A stretch of DNA of 25,411 bases, taken from assembly GCA_017542695.1 (NCBI GenBank), contig JAFXWT010000329.1:1-25411 (forward strand), written 5' to 3'. The position numbers and the translations under genes are program-made. The notes below the pieces were generated by a model. That model was not told where the DNA came from. It made no database searches and worked only from the letters and a program-made list of their open reading frames with translations. The DNA is from Clostridia bacterium. GTDB lineage: Bacteria; Bacillota_A; Clostridia; Oscillospirales; CAG-272. Shown in pieces: positions 8,762 through 15,543 of this stretch. Each line of letters begins with the position of its first letter. Position 1 is the stretch's first letter.

Positions 8762-8810
8762 AAACGGCGCGCCGTTTTGGGAAAATAAAGATATAGGAAA
8801 TTTCCCAAAA
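8762..8810. promoter_or_regulatory. Overlapping palindromes in the mazF leader (candidate operator or leader hairpin)
   Basis: A perfect 16-base palindrome, AAACGGCGCGCCGTTT, occupies 8762-8777. It overlaps a second perfect inverted repeat, TTTTGGGAAA (8775-8784) and TTTCCCAAAA (8801-8810), with a 16-base spacer. Both fall between the -10 box and the ribosome-binding site. They could be a repressor site or an RNA stem ending 12 bases before the Shine-Dalgarno GGGAG; the sequence cannot say which. Confidence 0.55.
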
Positions 8811-8834
8811 TCAAAGGAAGAAGGGAGCAAAAAA

Positions 8835-9251
8835 TTGAACATCAAGCGCGGAGATATTTTTTACGCCGACCTCTCCCCCGTTGTCGGCAGTGAGCAGGGC
8901 GGATTGCGCCCGGTACTTATAGTCCAGAACGACGTCGGGAACAAATACAGCCCGACCGTCATCGCCGCGGCGATCACGAGTCAAATGACGAAAACGCGCC
9001 TGCCGACGCACATCGACGTTTACGCCGAGAACTTCGGACTCAGCCGCGATTCCGTAATTCTGCTCGAGCAGATACGCACCATAGATAAGCGCCGCCTGCG
9101 AGAGAAGATGGGACACATCGACGACGGACTGATGCAGAAAGTCAACGACGCGATCTCGGTCAGCTTCGGACTAGGCGCAACGTCGCAGACAGACGTCGAC
9201 GACGCAACGCCGGCGTCAAGCGAGATCGAGAGCGGCGAAGTCGTAATATGA
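8835..9251 (+). CDS. MazF/PemK-family toxin (EndoA-like mRNA interferase)
   Basis: MazF/EndoA-type toxins are dimeric ribonucleases that cleave single-stranded mRNA at short motifs. The first 115 residues closely follow Bacillus EndoA: RGDIFYADLSPVVGSEQGG, RPVLIVQNDVGN, SVILLEQIRTIDK. The catalytic Arg25 and Thr48 of that family are both present. The start is TTG, with GGGAG 7 bases upstream, and it matches the usual family N-terminus. At 138 residues the protein is about 20 longer than EndoA because of an acidic, low-complexity C-terminal tail (from about 117). No antitoxin gene is visible: the 320 bases upstream lack a credible small reading frame and the upstream gene is divergent. Two palindromes precede the gene. 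Confidence 0.92.
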   Translation: MNIKRGDIFYADLSPVVGSEQGGLRPVLIVQNDVGNKYSPTVIAAAITSQMTKTRLPTHIDVYAENFGLSRDSVILLEQIRTIDKRRLREKMGHIDDGLMQKVNDAISVSFGLGATSQTDVDDATPASSEIESGEVVI

Positions 9252-9280
9252 AAAAATCCGCGCACCGCGCGGATTTTTTT
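9252..9280. terminator. Bidirectional terminator between mazF and nadE
   Basis: AATCCGCGC (9255-9263) pairs with GCGCGGATT (9267-9275) around an ACC loop. It is flanked by an A run on the left and a T run on the right, so it can serve both convergent genes. Confidence 0.88.
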
Positions 9281-9300
9281 AATTTTATACGTTTGTATAA

Positions 9301-11202
9301 TCACATCTTTTTCACTTCGTCCAGCCACAGCGTCGCCTCAGCGTCGCTCGGCATGCGCCAATCTCCGCGGGGCGATAGCGACACGGAGCCGACTTTCGGC
9401 CCATCCGGCAGGCAGGAGCGTTTGAACTGCTGTGAGAAAAAGCGGCGATAGAATTTTTCAAGCCACTTTTTGATCGTCCCGCCGTCGTAAACGCCGTCAA
9501 ACGAAGCGCACGCGAGACGATATATTTTCGCGGGCGAAAAGCCGCATCTCATCGTGTAATAAAGGAAGAAATCGTGCAGTTCGTACGGGCCGACGATGTC
9601 CTCCGTCTTTTGCGATATCTCGCCGTTTTCGGCGGGCAGAAGCTCGGGGCTGACGGGCGTATCGAGGATATCGTAAAGCACCCTCGCCGTCGCTTTATCC
9701 GATGTGTCGGCGGCGTATCCGACGATATATCTGACGAGCGTTTTCGGCACGGACGCATTCACGCCGTACATCGACATATGGTCGCCGTTGTACGTCGCCC
9801 AGCCGAGCGCAAGCTCGGAAAGGTCGCCCGTTCCGACGACGATGCCGCCCTCCTTGTTTGCTATATCCATCAGCACCTGCGTGCGCTCGCGCGCCTGCGC
9901 GTTTTCGTACGTAACGTCGTGAACGTTCTCATCCTGACCGATGTCGGCAAAATGGCGGCGCACCGATTGCGCTATGTTGACGGTTCTGACCGTCGCGCCG
10001 AGCTTTTCGGAGAGCGCGACAGCGTTCGATTTCGTGCGCTTCGTCGTGCCGAAGCACGGCATCGTTACGGCGATGACGTCGCTTTCTTTCATTCCGCAAA
10101 GCTTCACCGCGCGCCCGGCGACGATGAGCGCCAGCGTCGAATCAAGCCCGCCCGATACGCCGACGACGGCGCATTTTGCGTGCGCGGCCATGAGCCGACG
10201 GGCAAGTCCGCGGCTTTGGATATTAAGTATGCTTTCGGCGCGGCGCGACACTTCCCCGCTCTCCGACGGCACGAACGGCAGACGCGGCAAAACGGGCGTC
10301 GGCGCGTCTGCGTTTTCCGGCTCGAATTTAACGACGGTGTATCCATCAGGATCGGAGTCGAACGTGTTTCTGCGCGCGCGCTCATCACTTAGGCGATAAA
10401 CGTCGATTACGGCAAATTTATCATCGTTTTCAAACGGCGCGCTCTCGGCGAGCTCTCTGCCGTTTTCGTATATCATCGAATGGGCGGAGTAAACGACGTC
10501 GGTCGTCGATTCGTCCGCGCCCGCGCTTGCGTAAACGTAGCCCGAAATAAGCCGCGCAGACTGATTTTTCACAAGATCGCGGCGGTATTCCGCTTTTCCG
10601 ACGAGTTCATTCGACGCGCTGAGATTGACTATGATTTTCGCACCCGCGAGAGCGTGGCGCGTCGACGGTGGGCACGGAACCCAGAGGTCTTCGCATATTT
10701 CCGCCGCGACGGAAAACTCGGGCACGCCCTCCGCCTCGAATATGATATCCGTGCCGAACGGCACGTCAAAACCGAGAAGCGATATCGTCGTCACACCGTC
10801 GTGAGCGGCGGCGAAGTTGCGCGCCTCGTAAAATTCGGCGTAATTCGGAACGAACGACTTCGGCACAACGCCGATCACCCGCCCGTTCGATATCGCCACG
10901 GCGGCGCTGTAAAGCTTTCCGCCCGCCATTATCGGAGAGCCGACGAAAATCAGCGCGCGCGAGCCGTGCGTCGCCTTGACGATCATGTCGAGCGCTGAGA
11001 TCGCGCCGTCGATCAGCGTTCTCTGCCCAAACAGATCGCCGCAGGTGTATCCCGTGACGCACATTTCGGGAAAAACGGCGAGCGCCGCCTTTTTCTCCTT
11101 CACGATATTTATTTTTTCGATGATCGCGTCGGCGTTCGCTTTGGCGTCGCAGAGTTTGACCTTCGGCAGAAGAAAAGCCGAATAAACAAATCCGTCTTTC
11201 AC
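9301..11202 (-). CDS. nadE: Glutamine-dependent NAD+ synthetase
   Basis: NadE performs the last step of NAD synthesis, amidating deamido-NAD with ammonia released from glutamine. The 633-residue protein has an N-terminal nitrilase-type glutaminase domain with the expected Glu46 (VFPEMCVTGYTCGDLF), Lys115 (PKSFVPNYAEFYE) and Cys170 (AEICEDLWVP). The C-terminal ATP-pyrophosphatase domain has SGGLDS at 350-355 and GTGDLSELALGWATYNGDH. I chose the GTG at 11202 because an AGGGGGA box lies just upstream and the product then starts as family members do. An ATG at 11235 lacks a ribosome-binding site, and the frame stays open to 11376. It is monocistronic; no convincing promoter was found in the 173 bases upstream. 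Confidence 0.95.
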   Translation of the reverse strand: MKDGFVYSAFLLPKVKLCDAKANADAIIEKINIVKEKKAALAVFPEMCVTGYTCGDLFGQRTLIDGAISALDMIVKATHGSRALIFVGSPIMAGGKLYSAAVAISNGRVIGVVPKSFVPNYAEFYEARNFAAAHDGVTTISLLGFDVPFGTDIIFEAEGVPEFSVAAEICEDLWVPCPPSTRHALAGAKIIVNLSASNELVGKAEYRRDLVKNQSARLISGYVYASAGADESTTDVVYSAHSMIYENGRELAESAPFENDDKFAVIDVYRLSDERARRNTFDSDPDGYTVVKFEPENADAPTPVLPRLPFVPSESGEVSRRAESILNIQSRGLARRLMAAHAKCAVVGVSGGLDSTLALIVAGRAVKLCGMKESDVIAVTMPCFGTTKRTKSNAVALSEKLGATVRTVNIAQSVRRHFADIGQDENVHDVTYENAQARERTQVLMDIANKEGGIVVGTGDLSELALGWATYNGDHMSMYGVNASVPKTLVRYIVGYAADTSDKATARVLYDILDTPVSPELLPAENGEISQKTEDIVGPYELHDFFLYYTMRCGFSPAKIYRLACASFDGVYDGGTIKKWLEKFYRRFFSQQFKRSCLPDGPKVGSVSLSPRGDWRMPSDAEATLWLDEVKKM

Positions 11203-11312
11203 AAAAAGTCCCCCTTTTGCATTTCCTACGTCCATTTTAACCGAAAACGGCGACAAATGCAATAAATATGAAAAAAATTTTTGTTCATTTACGATATTTT
11301 TACATTTTACTG

Positions 11313-11341
11313 TTGAAATCGGCGCACTTTTTATGTATAAT
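11313..11341 (+). promoter_or_regulatory. Promoter of yajC
   Basis: TTGAAA (11313-11318) is followed after 17 bases by a perfect TATAAT (11336-11341), about 35 bases before the yajC ATG. Confidence 0.85.
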
Positions 11342-11375
11342 AGGTACGTTATCAAAAATAAAGTGAGGCAAAACA

Positions 11376-11795
11376 ATGTTACTTAGTATTTTACTTGACG
11401 AAGCCGCAAGCGCCGCTTCTTCGGCAGGCGGTCTCCTCAACGGATCGACGCTCATTATGCCGATCATTCTCGTTGTCGTAATGTTCGTCGCGCTCTATTT
11501 CTTCTCCATCCGCCCTCAGCGCAAACAGGAGAAGGAAGCCAACAATATGCGCAACAGTCTTTCCGTCGGAGACGAAGTTACGACGATCGGCGGAATTATC
11601 GGGCGCGTTGTTTCCATCAAGGACGAAACATTCGTGCTTGAAACGACGAAAGAAAGAACGAAAATACGTTTCCTCCGCTCCGCGCTGAAATCCATCGACG
11701 TGAAGGTCGGCGATACGACAGGCGTTCAAAAGACGGACGCTCCTGCCGAGGACAAGAAGGACGACGCAAAAGAAACCGCGGAAGAAAAGAAATAA
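11376..11795 (+). CDS. yajC: YajC, preprotein translocase subunit
   Basis: YajC is a single-pass membrane protein associated with the SecDF part of the Sec translocase. The 139-residue protein has a short outer N-terminus, one transmembrane helix (about 28-46) ending in the hallmark SIRPQRKQEKE, and the conserved VGDEVTTIGGIIGRVVSI motif. It ends in a highly charged Asp/Lys/Glu tail, which is longer than in many homologues. The ATG has GTGAGG upstream and a clear promoter. secD/secF are not adjacent; a terminator follows directly, then a separate TIGR04086-type membrane protein, a pairing I recall from other Clostridia. Confidence 0.93.
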   Translation: MLLSILLDEAASAASSAGGLLNGSTLIMPIILVVVMFVALYFFSIRPQRKQEKEANNMRNSLSVGDEVTTIGGIIGRVVSIKDETFVLETTKERTKIRFLRSALKSIDVKVGDTTGVQKTDAPAEDKKDDAKETAEEKK

Positions 11796-11809
11796 TTTTG
11801 AAGATGAAA

Positions 11810-11836
11810 AAGTCGCGCCACAGCGCGACTTTTTTG
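11810..11836 (+). terminator. Terminator after yajC
   Basis: AAGTCGCGC (11810-11818) pairs with GCGCGACTT (11823-11831) around CACA, followed by T residues. Confidence 0.9.
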
Positions 11837-11968
11837 TTTTATCTCCGGTTTTGCGAAAAATAAAAGAGGCGCAAGCCGTTTCCTTTGAAGCAACAACGGC
11901 AGTACTATTTAGTCATATTCTCTCCCCTCCGCGCATAAACATTTACCAAAAAGCAAGCGGAGGCAAAA

Positions 11969-12400
11969 ATGGACAAAGCATACGTCAGAACAAAAGAAAA
12001 AGCGTGCGGGAAAAACCTCGCCGCGTCGGTGCTCATCGGGATGCTCGCGGCGCTGATCGCGGCGGCCGCGGCGCTGCTTATATTCTCTGCCGCGGCGATG
12101 AAATTCGACGAACCCGACAAGGTGTCGCCCGTCTTCGGCGTGGCGGCTTTGCTGATTTCGGCGCTTGTCGGCGGGTTCGCCGCGGCGCGTGCGCACGGAA
12201 AGCACGGGCTTTCGACCGGAGCGCTCGTGGGGCTCTCTATCGTTCTGCTCATCGCCGTCGCGTCGCTCATCGCCGGAATGAAAATATCGACGACGATGTT
12301 CGCCGTGTCGGCGCCCGTCGCAGTGCTGACGGCGGCGCTCGGCGGGATCGTCGGCGCGGGCGGAAAGAAAAAGACGAAAAAGAGAAAAATGAAATTCTGA
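11969..12400 (+). CDS. TIGR04086-like four-helix membrane protein
   Basis: The function is unknown. The 143-residue protein has a basic N-terminus, about four hydrophobic segments (roughly 18-42, 55-73, 84-104 and 108-128) and a very basic C-terminal tail (GGKKKTKKRKMKF). The pattern of glycine-rich helices, with GGFAAARAHGKHGLSTGALVG in the middle, resembles the TIGR04086 family of Bacillota, often found near yajC. The ATG has a GCGGAGG site 6 bases upstream. No clear promoter is seen between the yajC terminator and this gene. Only 11 bases after the stop the left half of a terminator begins, now separated from its partner by an inserted element, which may affect how its transcript ends. Confidence 0.7.
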   Translation: MDKAYVRTKEKACGKNLAASVLIGMLAALIAAAAALLIFSAAAMKFDEPDKVSPVFGVAALLISALVGGFAAARAHGKHGLSTGALVGLSIVLLIAVASLIAGMKISTTMFAVSAPVAVLTAALGGIVGAGGKKKTKKRKMKF

Positions 12401-12484
12401 TTCCGGCACTCAAAAAAGCAGGCTTGGGCGGTGCGCCGTAGGAAGAAACAGGTTTTGAACGGCTCTTTTTCGCCGATACTTTAC

Positions 12485-12525
12485 AAAAAAATTCGGAAAT
12501 ACACAAAGTATTCCCGAATTTTTTT
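12485..12525. terminator. Terminator-like hairpin inside the inserted element
   Basis: A 13-base stem with one mismatch (12490-12502 with 12508-12520, loop ACAAA) is flanked by A7 and T7 runs. It could end transcription from either side, replacing the terminator broken by the insertion. Its AATAC/GTATT core recurs in two other hairpins of the element. Confidence 0.7.
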
Positions 12526-12585
12526 ATTTTGTCTTTGCGAAAAATATCTCGCTCAAAACTGCAAAGCACCCTGAAAAGATGGATT

Positions 12586-12640
12586 TTTTTCTTGGGACAA
12601 GGCAAAAAGCGCAGGAATACTGGCTATGTATTCCGAGCAT
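12586..12640 (+). repeat. Internal repeat copy 1 with AATAC/GTATT stem-loop
   Basis: GGAATAC (12614-12620) pairs with GTATTCC (12628-12634), with an outer AAAAAGC/GC-TTTTT helix around it. The segment 12586-12621 is a diverged direct copy of 12804-12840. Confidence 0.6.
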
Positions 12641-12803
12641 TTTTAGGCAGATGTGAGTCAAGCGCAGTCGCCTCTCGGCGGCTATTTTCGGCTCTTTTGT
12701 CCTTCTCGTCCTTGCCTTACGCCAGTAAGGCGGCGTACTCGGCGCACAAAATTGCTCGAAACCTTTCTCGCCGAGAGGTGCGAAGCAGTTTTCGGTTCGA
12801 TAA

Positions 12804-12860
12804 TTTTTGTTCGGACGAGGAAAAGCCCGCAGAGAATACTTGCGTATTTTCAAGGGCTTT
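12804..12860 (+). repeat. Internal repeat copy 2 with AATAC/GTATT stem-loop
   Basis: The outer arms AAAGCCC (12822-12828) and GGGCTTT (12854-12860) enclose AATAC (12835-12839) and GTATT (12844-12848) around TTGC. It has the same architecture as the copy at 12586-12640. Confidence 0.6.
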
Positions 12861-12996
12861 GACAAAGTACGGGCATAAATTTCGGGGCGAAAACCGGCTG
12901 TGTTCGACTTACATCTGCCTAACGCAGTAACGGGGAAAAAAGGCGCTTTTCAGGGCTGATTATTCCTACGGCGCACCGCCCTTTCGCCTGCTTTTT

Positions 12997-13851
12997 TCAC
13001 TTCATTCCGTTTTGGATCTTCGCCGCCGTGACGGTATTTTTCAACAGCATCGTGATCGTCATGGGTCCGACGCCGCCCGGAACGGGCGTTATCGCCGACG
13101 CCACGCTTTCCGCCGAAGTGAAATCTACGTCGCCGCACAATTTTCCGTTTTCGTCGCGGTTGATGCCGACGTCGATGACGACGGCGCCCGCCTTGATCAT
13201 ATCTCCCGTGATAAACTTCGGCTTGCCAATCGCCGCGACGAGAATGTCTGCGCGGCGCATGTGAAAGGCGAGATCTTTCGTCCTCGAATGACAGACGGTG
13301 ACGGTGCCGTTTTCTTTGAGAAGCAGAAGCGCCATCGGCTTGCCGACGATGTTGCTTCGCCCGACGACGACGCATTCCTTTCCGGATATTTCAATTCCCT
13401 CGCGGTGAAACATCTCCATCACGCCCGCGGGCGTGCACGGGAGAAATCTCGGCTCGCCTACGGTGATCTTTCCGACGTTTTCATCGCTGAAAGCGTCGAC
13501 GTCCTTTTCGGATTTTATCCGCTCTGTCACCGCTTTTTCGCTGATATGGCGCGGGAGCGGGAGCTGAACGAGTATTCCGTTTATATCGCTTCGCGCGTTT
13601 AGCTCATCGATTTTTGCGAGAAGCTCTCTTTCGCTCGTCTGTTCTGGCAAAGCGATTATTTCAGAATATATCCCCACTTCGCCGCACGCGCGGCCTTTAT
13701 TTCGCACGTAAACCTCGGAAGCGGGATCGTTTCCGACGATTATTACAGCCAGCCCCGGCACTATTCCCTTTTCGCCAAGCGACGCGACCTCGATTTTTAT
13801 CTCCTCACGGATGGCGGATGAGATCGCCTTTCCGTCAATTATCTTCGCCAT
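12997..13851 (-). CDS. folD: FolD, methylenetetrahydrofolate dehydrogenase/cyclohydrolase
   Basis: This bifunctional cytoplasmic enzyme interconverts 5,10-methylene-, methenyl- and 10-formyl-tetrahydrofolate, supplying one-carbon units. The 284-residue length is typical. Motifs: IDGKAI near the N-terminus, the substrate-site YVRNK at 48-52 with the catalytic lysine, VQLPLP at 95-100, KDVDAF, LPCTPAGVM, and the dinucleotide-binding VGRSNIVGKP at 163-172. The ATG at 13851 is preferred over an upstream in-frame start at 13878 because GGAGG lies 6 bases before it and the protein then starts MAKIIDGK. The start overlaps the end of lgt by 17 bases, so the two are translationally linked. It ends right at the right half of the split terminator. 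Confidence 0.96.
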   Translation of the reverse strand: MAKIIDGKAISSAIREEIKIEVASLGEKGIVPGLAVIIVGNDPASEVYVRNKGRACGEVGIYSEIIALPEQTSERELLAKIDELNARSDINGILVQLPLPRHISEKAVTERIKSEKDVDAFSDENVGKITVGEPRFLPCTPAGVMEMFHREGIEISGKECVVVGRSNIVGKPMALLLLKENGTVTVCHSRTKDLAFHMRRADILVAAIGKPKFITGDMIKAGAVVIDVGINRDENGKLCGDVDFTSAESVASAITPVPGGVGPMTITMLLKNTVTAAKIQNGMK

Positions 13852-14818
13852 TCCCGACCTCCGTTTCAGTCGCTTCACCTTCGCTTTCGACGGGATTTTC
13901 GGACGATGTATCGTCGACGCTATCCGCGCCCGACGCGACGGCTTTTTTCTGTTTTGCGATGCCGAGAAGCGTCACGATGTCGATTATCTCATTCTTTTCG
14001 GCCGCGCCCGCTTTGACGAGTTTTGCGTGTCTGACGTGCAAAAGTATGATGATCGGCACGCACACGGCAAAGCAGACGGCGCCGAGCAGCGACGAAACGC
14101 GGACGCCGCCCATGTAGAGCGAATCCTGACGGAGCAGCTCGATAAACGTTCTGCCGAGCCCGTACCACGAGACGTACCAAAGGAACGCCTCGCCGTTGAA
14201 TTTTCTCTTTTTGTAGAATATATTTATCAGTGCAAATCCGAGCAGATTCCACAGCGATTCATAAAGGAACGTCGGATGCACCTCGATGTAGTTATATCCC
14301 GTGTGCCAGTTGCGTAATCCCATACGTATGAATACCGACGTTTCCGCGCCGAACGCCTCGCCGTTCATGAAATTACCCCACCTGCCGATGAGCTGGCCGA
14401 GCATCACGCCCGGCGCGATCATATCGGCAAAGGCGAAGAATTTGACCTTCTTTATCCTGCACATCACAATAACCGTTATCGCGCCGAAGATCACGCCGCC
14501 GTATATTGCGAGGCCGCCGTTCCATATCTCGAAAATCTCTTTGAACGAATCGACTCCGTAGAACACAACAAAATACAGTCTCGCGCCGATGATGCCTATC
14601 GGGACCGTCACAAGCGTCATATCGACGACGGTGTCTGACTTGATACCCGCCTTCCTCGCGCGGTACATAAAGTACGAAAATGCCGCGATGATGCCGATGC
14701 AGACGATTATACCGTACCACTTGACTTCGCGCCCGAAAATCGTGAACGCCGTGTTGTTAAGATCGAACGGTCCTATGCCCAGCCCCGGGAACGAGACCTC
14801 GGAAATGTTTGATGACAT
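13835..14818 (-). CDS. lgt: Lgt, prolipoprotein diacylglyceryl transferase
   Basis: Lgt is a polytopic membrane enzyme that moves diacylglycerol from phosphatidylglycerol to the lipobox cysteine of prolipoproteins, the first step of lipoprotein maturation. Its signature lies at 141-154 (GQLIGRWGNFMNGE, with the essential arginine and asparagine), plus HPTFLYES at 181-188 and YGLGRTFIELLRQD at 219-232. At 327 residues it is longer than usual: after the last helix (about 245-262) a hydrophilic tail of about 65 residues turns strongly acidic. The ATG at 14818 has a modest AGGGA site. It leads a two-gene operon with folD from the promoter at 14854-14882. The lipoproteins in this window are likely substrates. 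Confidence 0.95.
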   Translation of the reverse strand: MSSNISEVSFPGLGIGPFDLNNTAFTIFGREVKWYGIIVCIGIIAAFSYFMYRARKAGIKSDTVVDMTLVTVPIGIIGARLYFVVFYGVDSFKEIFEIWNGGLAIYGGVIFGAITVIVMCRIKKVKFFAFADMIAPGVMLGQLIGRWGNFMNGEAFGAETSVFIRMGLRNWHTGYNYIEVHPTFLYESLWNLLGFALINIFYKKRKFNGEAFLWYVSWYGLGRTFIELLRQDSLYMGGVRVSSLLGAVCFAVCVPIIILLHVRHAKLVKAGAAEKNEIIDIVTLLGIAKQKKAVASGADSVDDTSSENPVESEGEATETEVGNGEDN

Positions 14819-14853
14819 AATATTTCCCTTTCGGTATATATTTTTATATGTTT

Positions 14854-14882
14854 ATTTTATATCAAATTTGCCGTTTTTTCAA
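14854..14882 (-). promoter_or_regulatory. Promoter of lgt-folD
   Basis: On the minus strand TTGAAA and TAAAAT are separated by 17 bases in an A/T-rich stretch, about 35 bases before the lgt ATG. Confidence 0.7.
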
Positions 14883-14943
14883 TAGTTATCTTTGTATTCG
14901 CGGTGAATAATTTGTAAATTCTTTTTTTGCCGTCATTTGAGCG

Positions 14944-14972
14944 TTGAAAACGCACGCGGAAACGTGTATAAT
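14944..14972 (+). promoter_or_regulatory. Distal promoter of the NfeD-SPFH operon
   Basis: TTGAAA and a perfect TATAAT are separated by 17 bases. It lies 81 bases upstream of a second promoter and would give a leader of about 115 bases. Confidence 0.7.
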
Positions 14973-15024
14973 ATATATGAAAGCGCGCGGCAGTGCGAAA
15001 AAAGAAAAATCTTTTCAAAAGGTA

Positions 15025-15062
15025 TTGACAAAGCAGCGCGCGTATGATATCATTATGATATC
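15025..15062 (+). promoter_or_regulatory. Proximal promoter of the NfeD-SPFH operon with overlapping palindrome
   Basis: A perfect TTGACA (15025-15030) and TATCAT (15048-15053) are separated by 17 bases, with an extended -10 TG at 15045-15046. The 17-base palindrome made of GATATCAT (15046-15053), T, and ATGATATC (15055-15062) covers the -10 box and the likely start site, as a repressor operator would. Confidence 0.72.
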
Positions 15063-15093
15063 AGCAAACCGAAACATATCGGAGGTGGATTTT

Positions 15094-15525
15094 ATGGAAT
15101 ACATATGGATAGGATGGCTCGCATTTATCGTGATCGCGGTGATCGCGGAAGCGGCGAGCGCGGCGCTCATCAGTATCTGGTTCATACCGGGGGCGATAGT
15201 CTCACTCATCCTTTCGCTCTTTGACGTGCCGCTTTGGGTGCAGTTCGTCGTATTTGCGGTAATTTCAGTTTTGCTTCTTGTTTTCACACGCAAATTCGTA
15301 AAACGGTTCCTGAAAGGCAAGGGCGAGCGAACGAATGCCGACGCTGTCATAGGGCAGAAAGCCATCGTGACGGAGCGCGTGTGCAATATTGATGAAACGG
15401 GCGCCGTCAAGCTCATGGGCAAGGAATGGTCGGCGCGTTCGGACGGCGACGAGACTTACGAAGTCGGCGAAGTCGTAACGGTAAAGGAAATAAGCGGAGT
15501 CAAGCTTATTTGCAATAAAAATTAA
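15094..15525 (+). CDS. NfeD-like membrane protein
   Basis: NfeD proteins are membrane proteins that work with SPFH/stomatin-type partners and are thought to help organise membrane microdomains. The 143-residue protein has two or three hydrophobic segments in its first 70 residues (GWLAFIVIAVIAEAASAALI onward), a basic cytoplasmic stretch, and a C-terminal domain of about 60 residues (IGQKAIVTERV to VVTVKEISGVKL) that looks like the small OB-fold beta-barrel of NfeD. It is a short-form NfeD without the ClpP-like protease domain. The ATG is chosen over a longer frame because GGAGGT lies 7 bases upstream. The SPFH gene follows after 18 bases, the classic pairing. Confidence 0.85.
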   Translation: MEYIWIGWLAFIVIAVIAEAASAALISIWFIPGAIVSLILSLFDVPLWVQFVVFAVISVLLLVFTRKFVKRFLKGKGERTNADAVIGQKAIVTERVCNIDETGAVKLMGKEWSARSDGDETYEVGEVVTVKEISGVKLICNKN

Positions 15526-15543
15526 AGAAAAGAGGTAAAAACA

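Larger units (their letters stand above)
12426..12981. mobile_element. MITE-like 556-bp element with perfect 19-bp terminal inverted repeats
   Basis: The ends are exact inverted copies: GGGCGGTGCGCCGTAGGAA at 12426-12444 and its reverse complement at 12963-12981. A TT flanks each end (12424-12425 and 12982-12983), a possible two-base target duplication. Nested inside are further inverted repeats: 12569-12578 with 12946-12955 (10 of 10); 12644-12659 with 12906-12921 (15 of 16); 12671-12680 with 12769-12778 (10 of 10); and a central hairpin at 12714-12731. There is no transposase and no convincing protein, so it would be non-autonomous. The nesting also fits a large structured RNA. I do not recognise the family. 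Confidence 0.7.
12412..12997. other. Bidirectional terminator split by an insertion
   Basis: The left half AAAAAAGCAGGC (12412-12423) sits after the TIGR04086-like gene; the right half GCCTGCTTTTTT (12986-12997) sits after folD. Removing 12426-12981 plus one copy of the flanking TT restores a perfect hairpin with a TTTC loop. It would be almost identical to the intact terminator at 16502-16528 and share its loop with the one at 18919-18944. The convergent genes therefore probably shared this terminator before the insertion. This is inference from the sequence. Confidence 0.7.

Noticed and set aside
9574..10392. A 272-codon open frame on the plus strand.
   Set aside because: It is antisense to nadE and composed mainly of Arg, His, Asp and Val; no motif or ribosome-binding site.
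11203..11376. An N-terminal extension of NadE, including an ATG at 11235.
   Set aside because: No ribosome-binding site precedes it and homologues begin near the GTG at 11202, which has one. The extension would also run up to the yajC start.
12529..12930. A 133-codon open frame on the plus strand fills most of the inserted element.
   Set aside because: It starts at TTG without a ribosome-binding site, covers every inverted repeat of the element, and has biased low-complexity composition (Arg/Ser-rich) without domain features. It is more likely a by-product of the structured sequence.
12426..12981. The inserted element as a group II intron.
   Set aside because: Group IIC introns do insert beside terminators, but here there are perfect terminal inverted repeats, no intron-encoded reverse transcriptase, and I cannot see a domain V.
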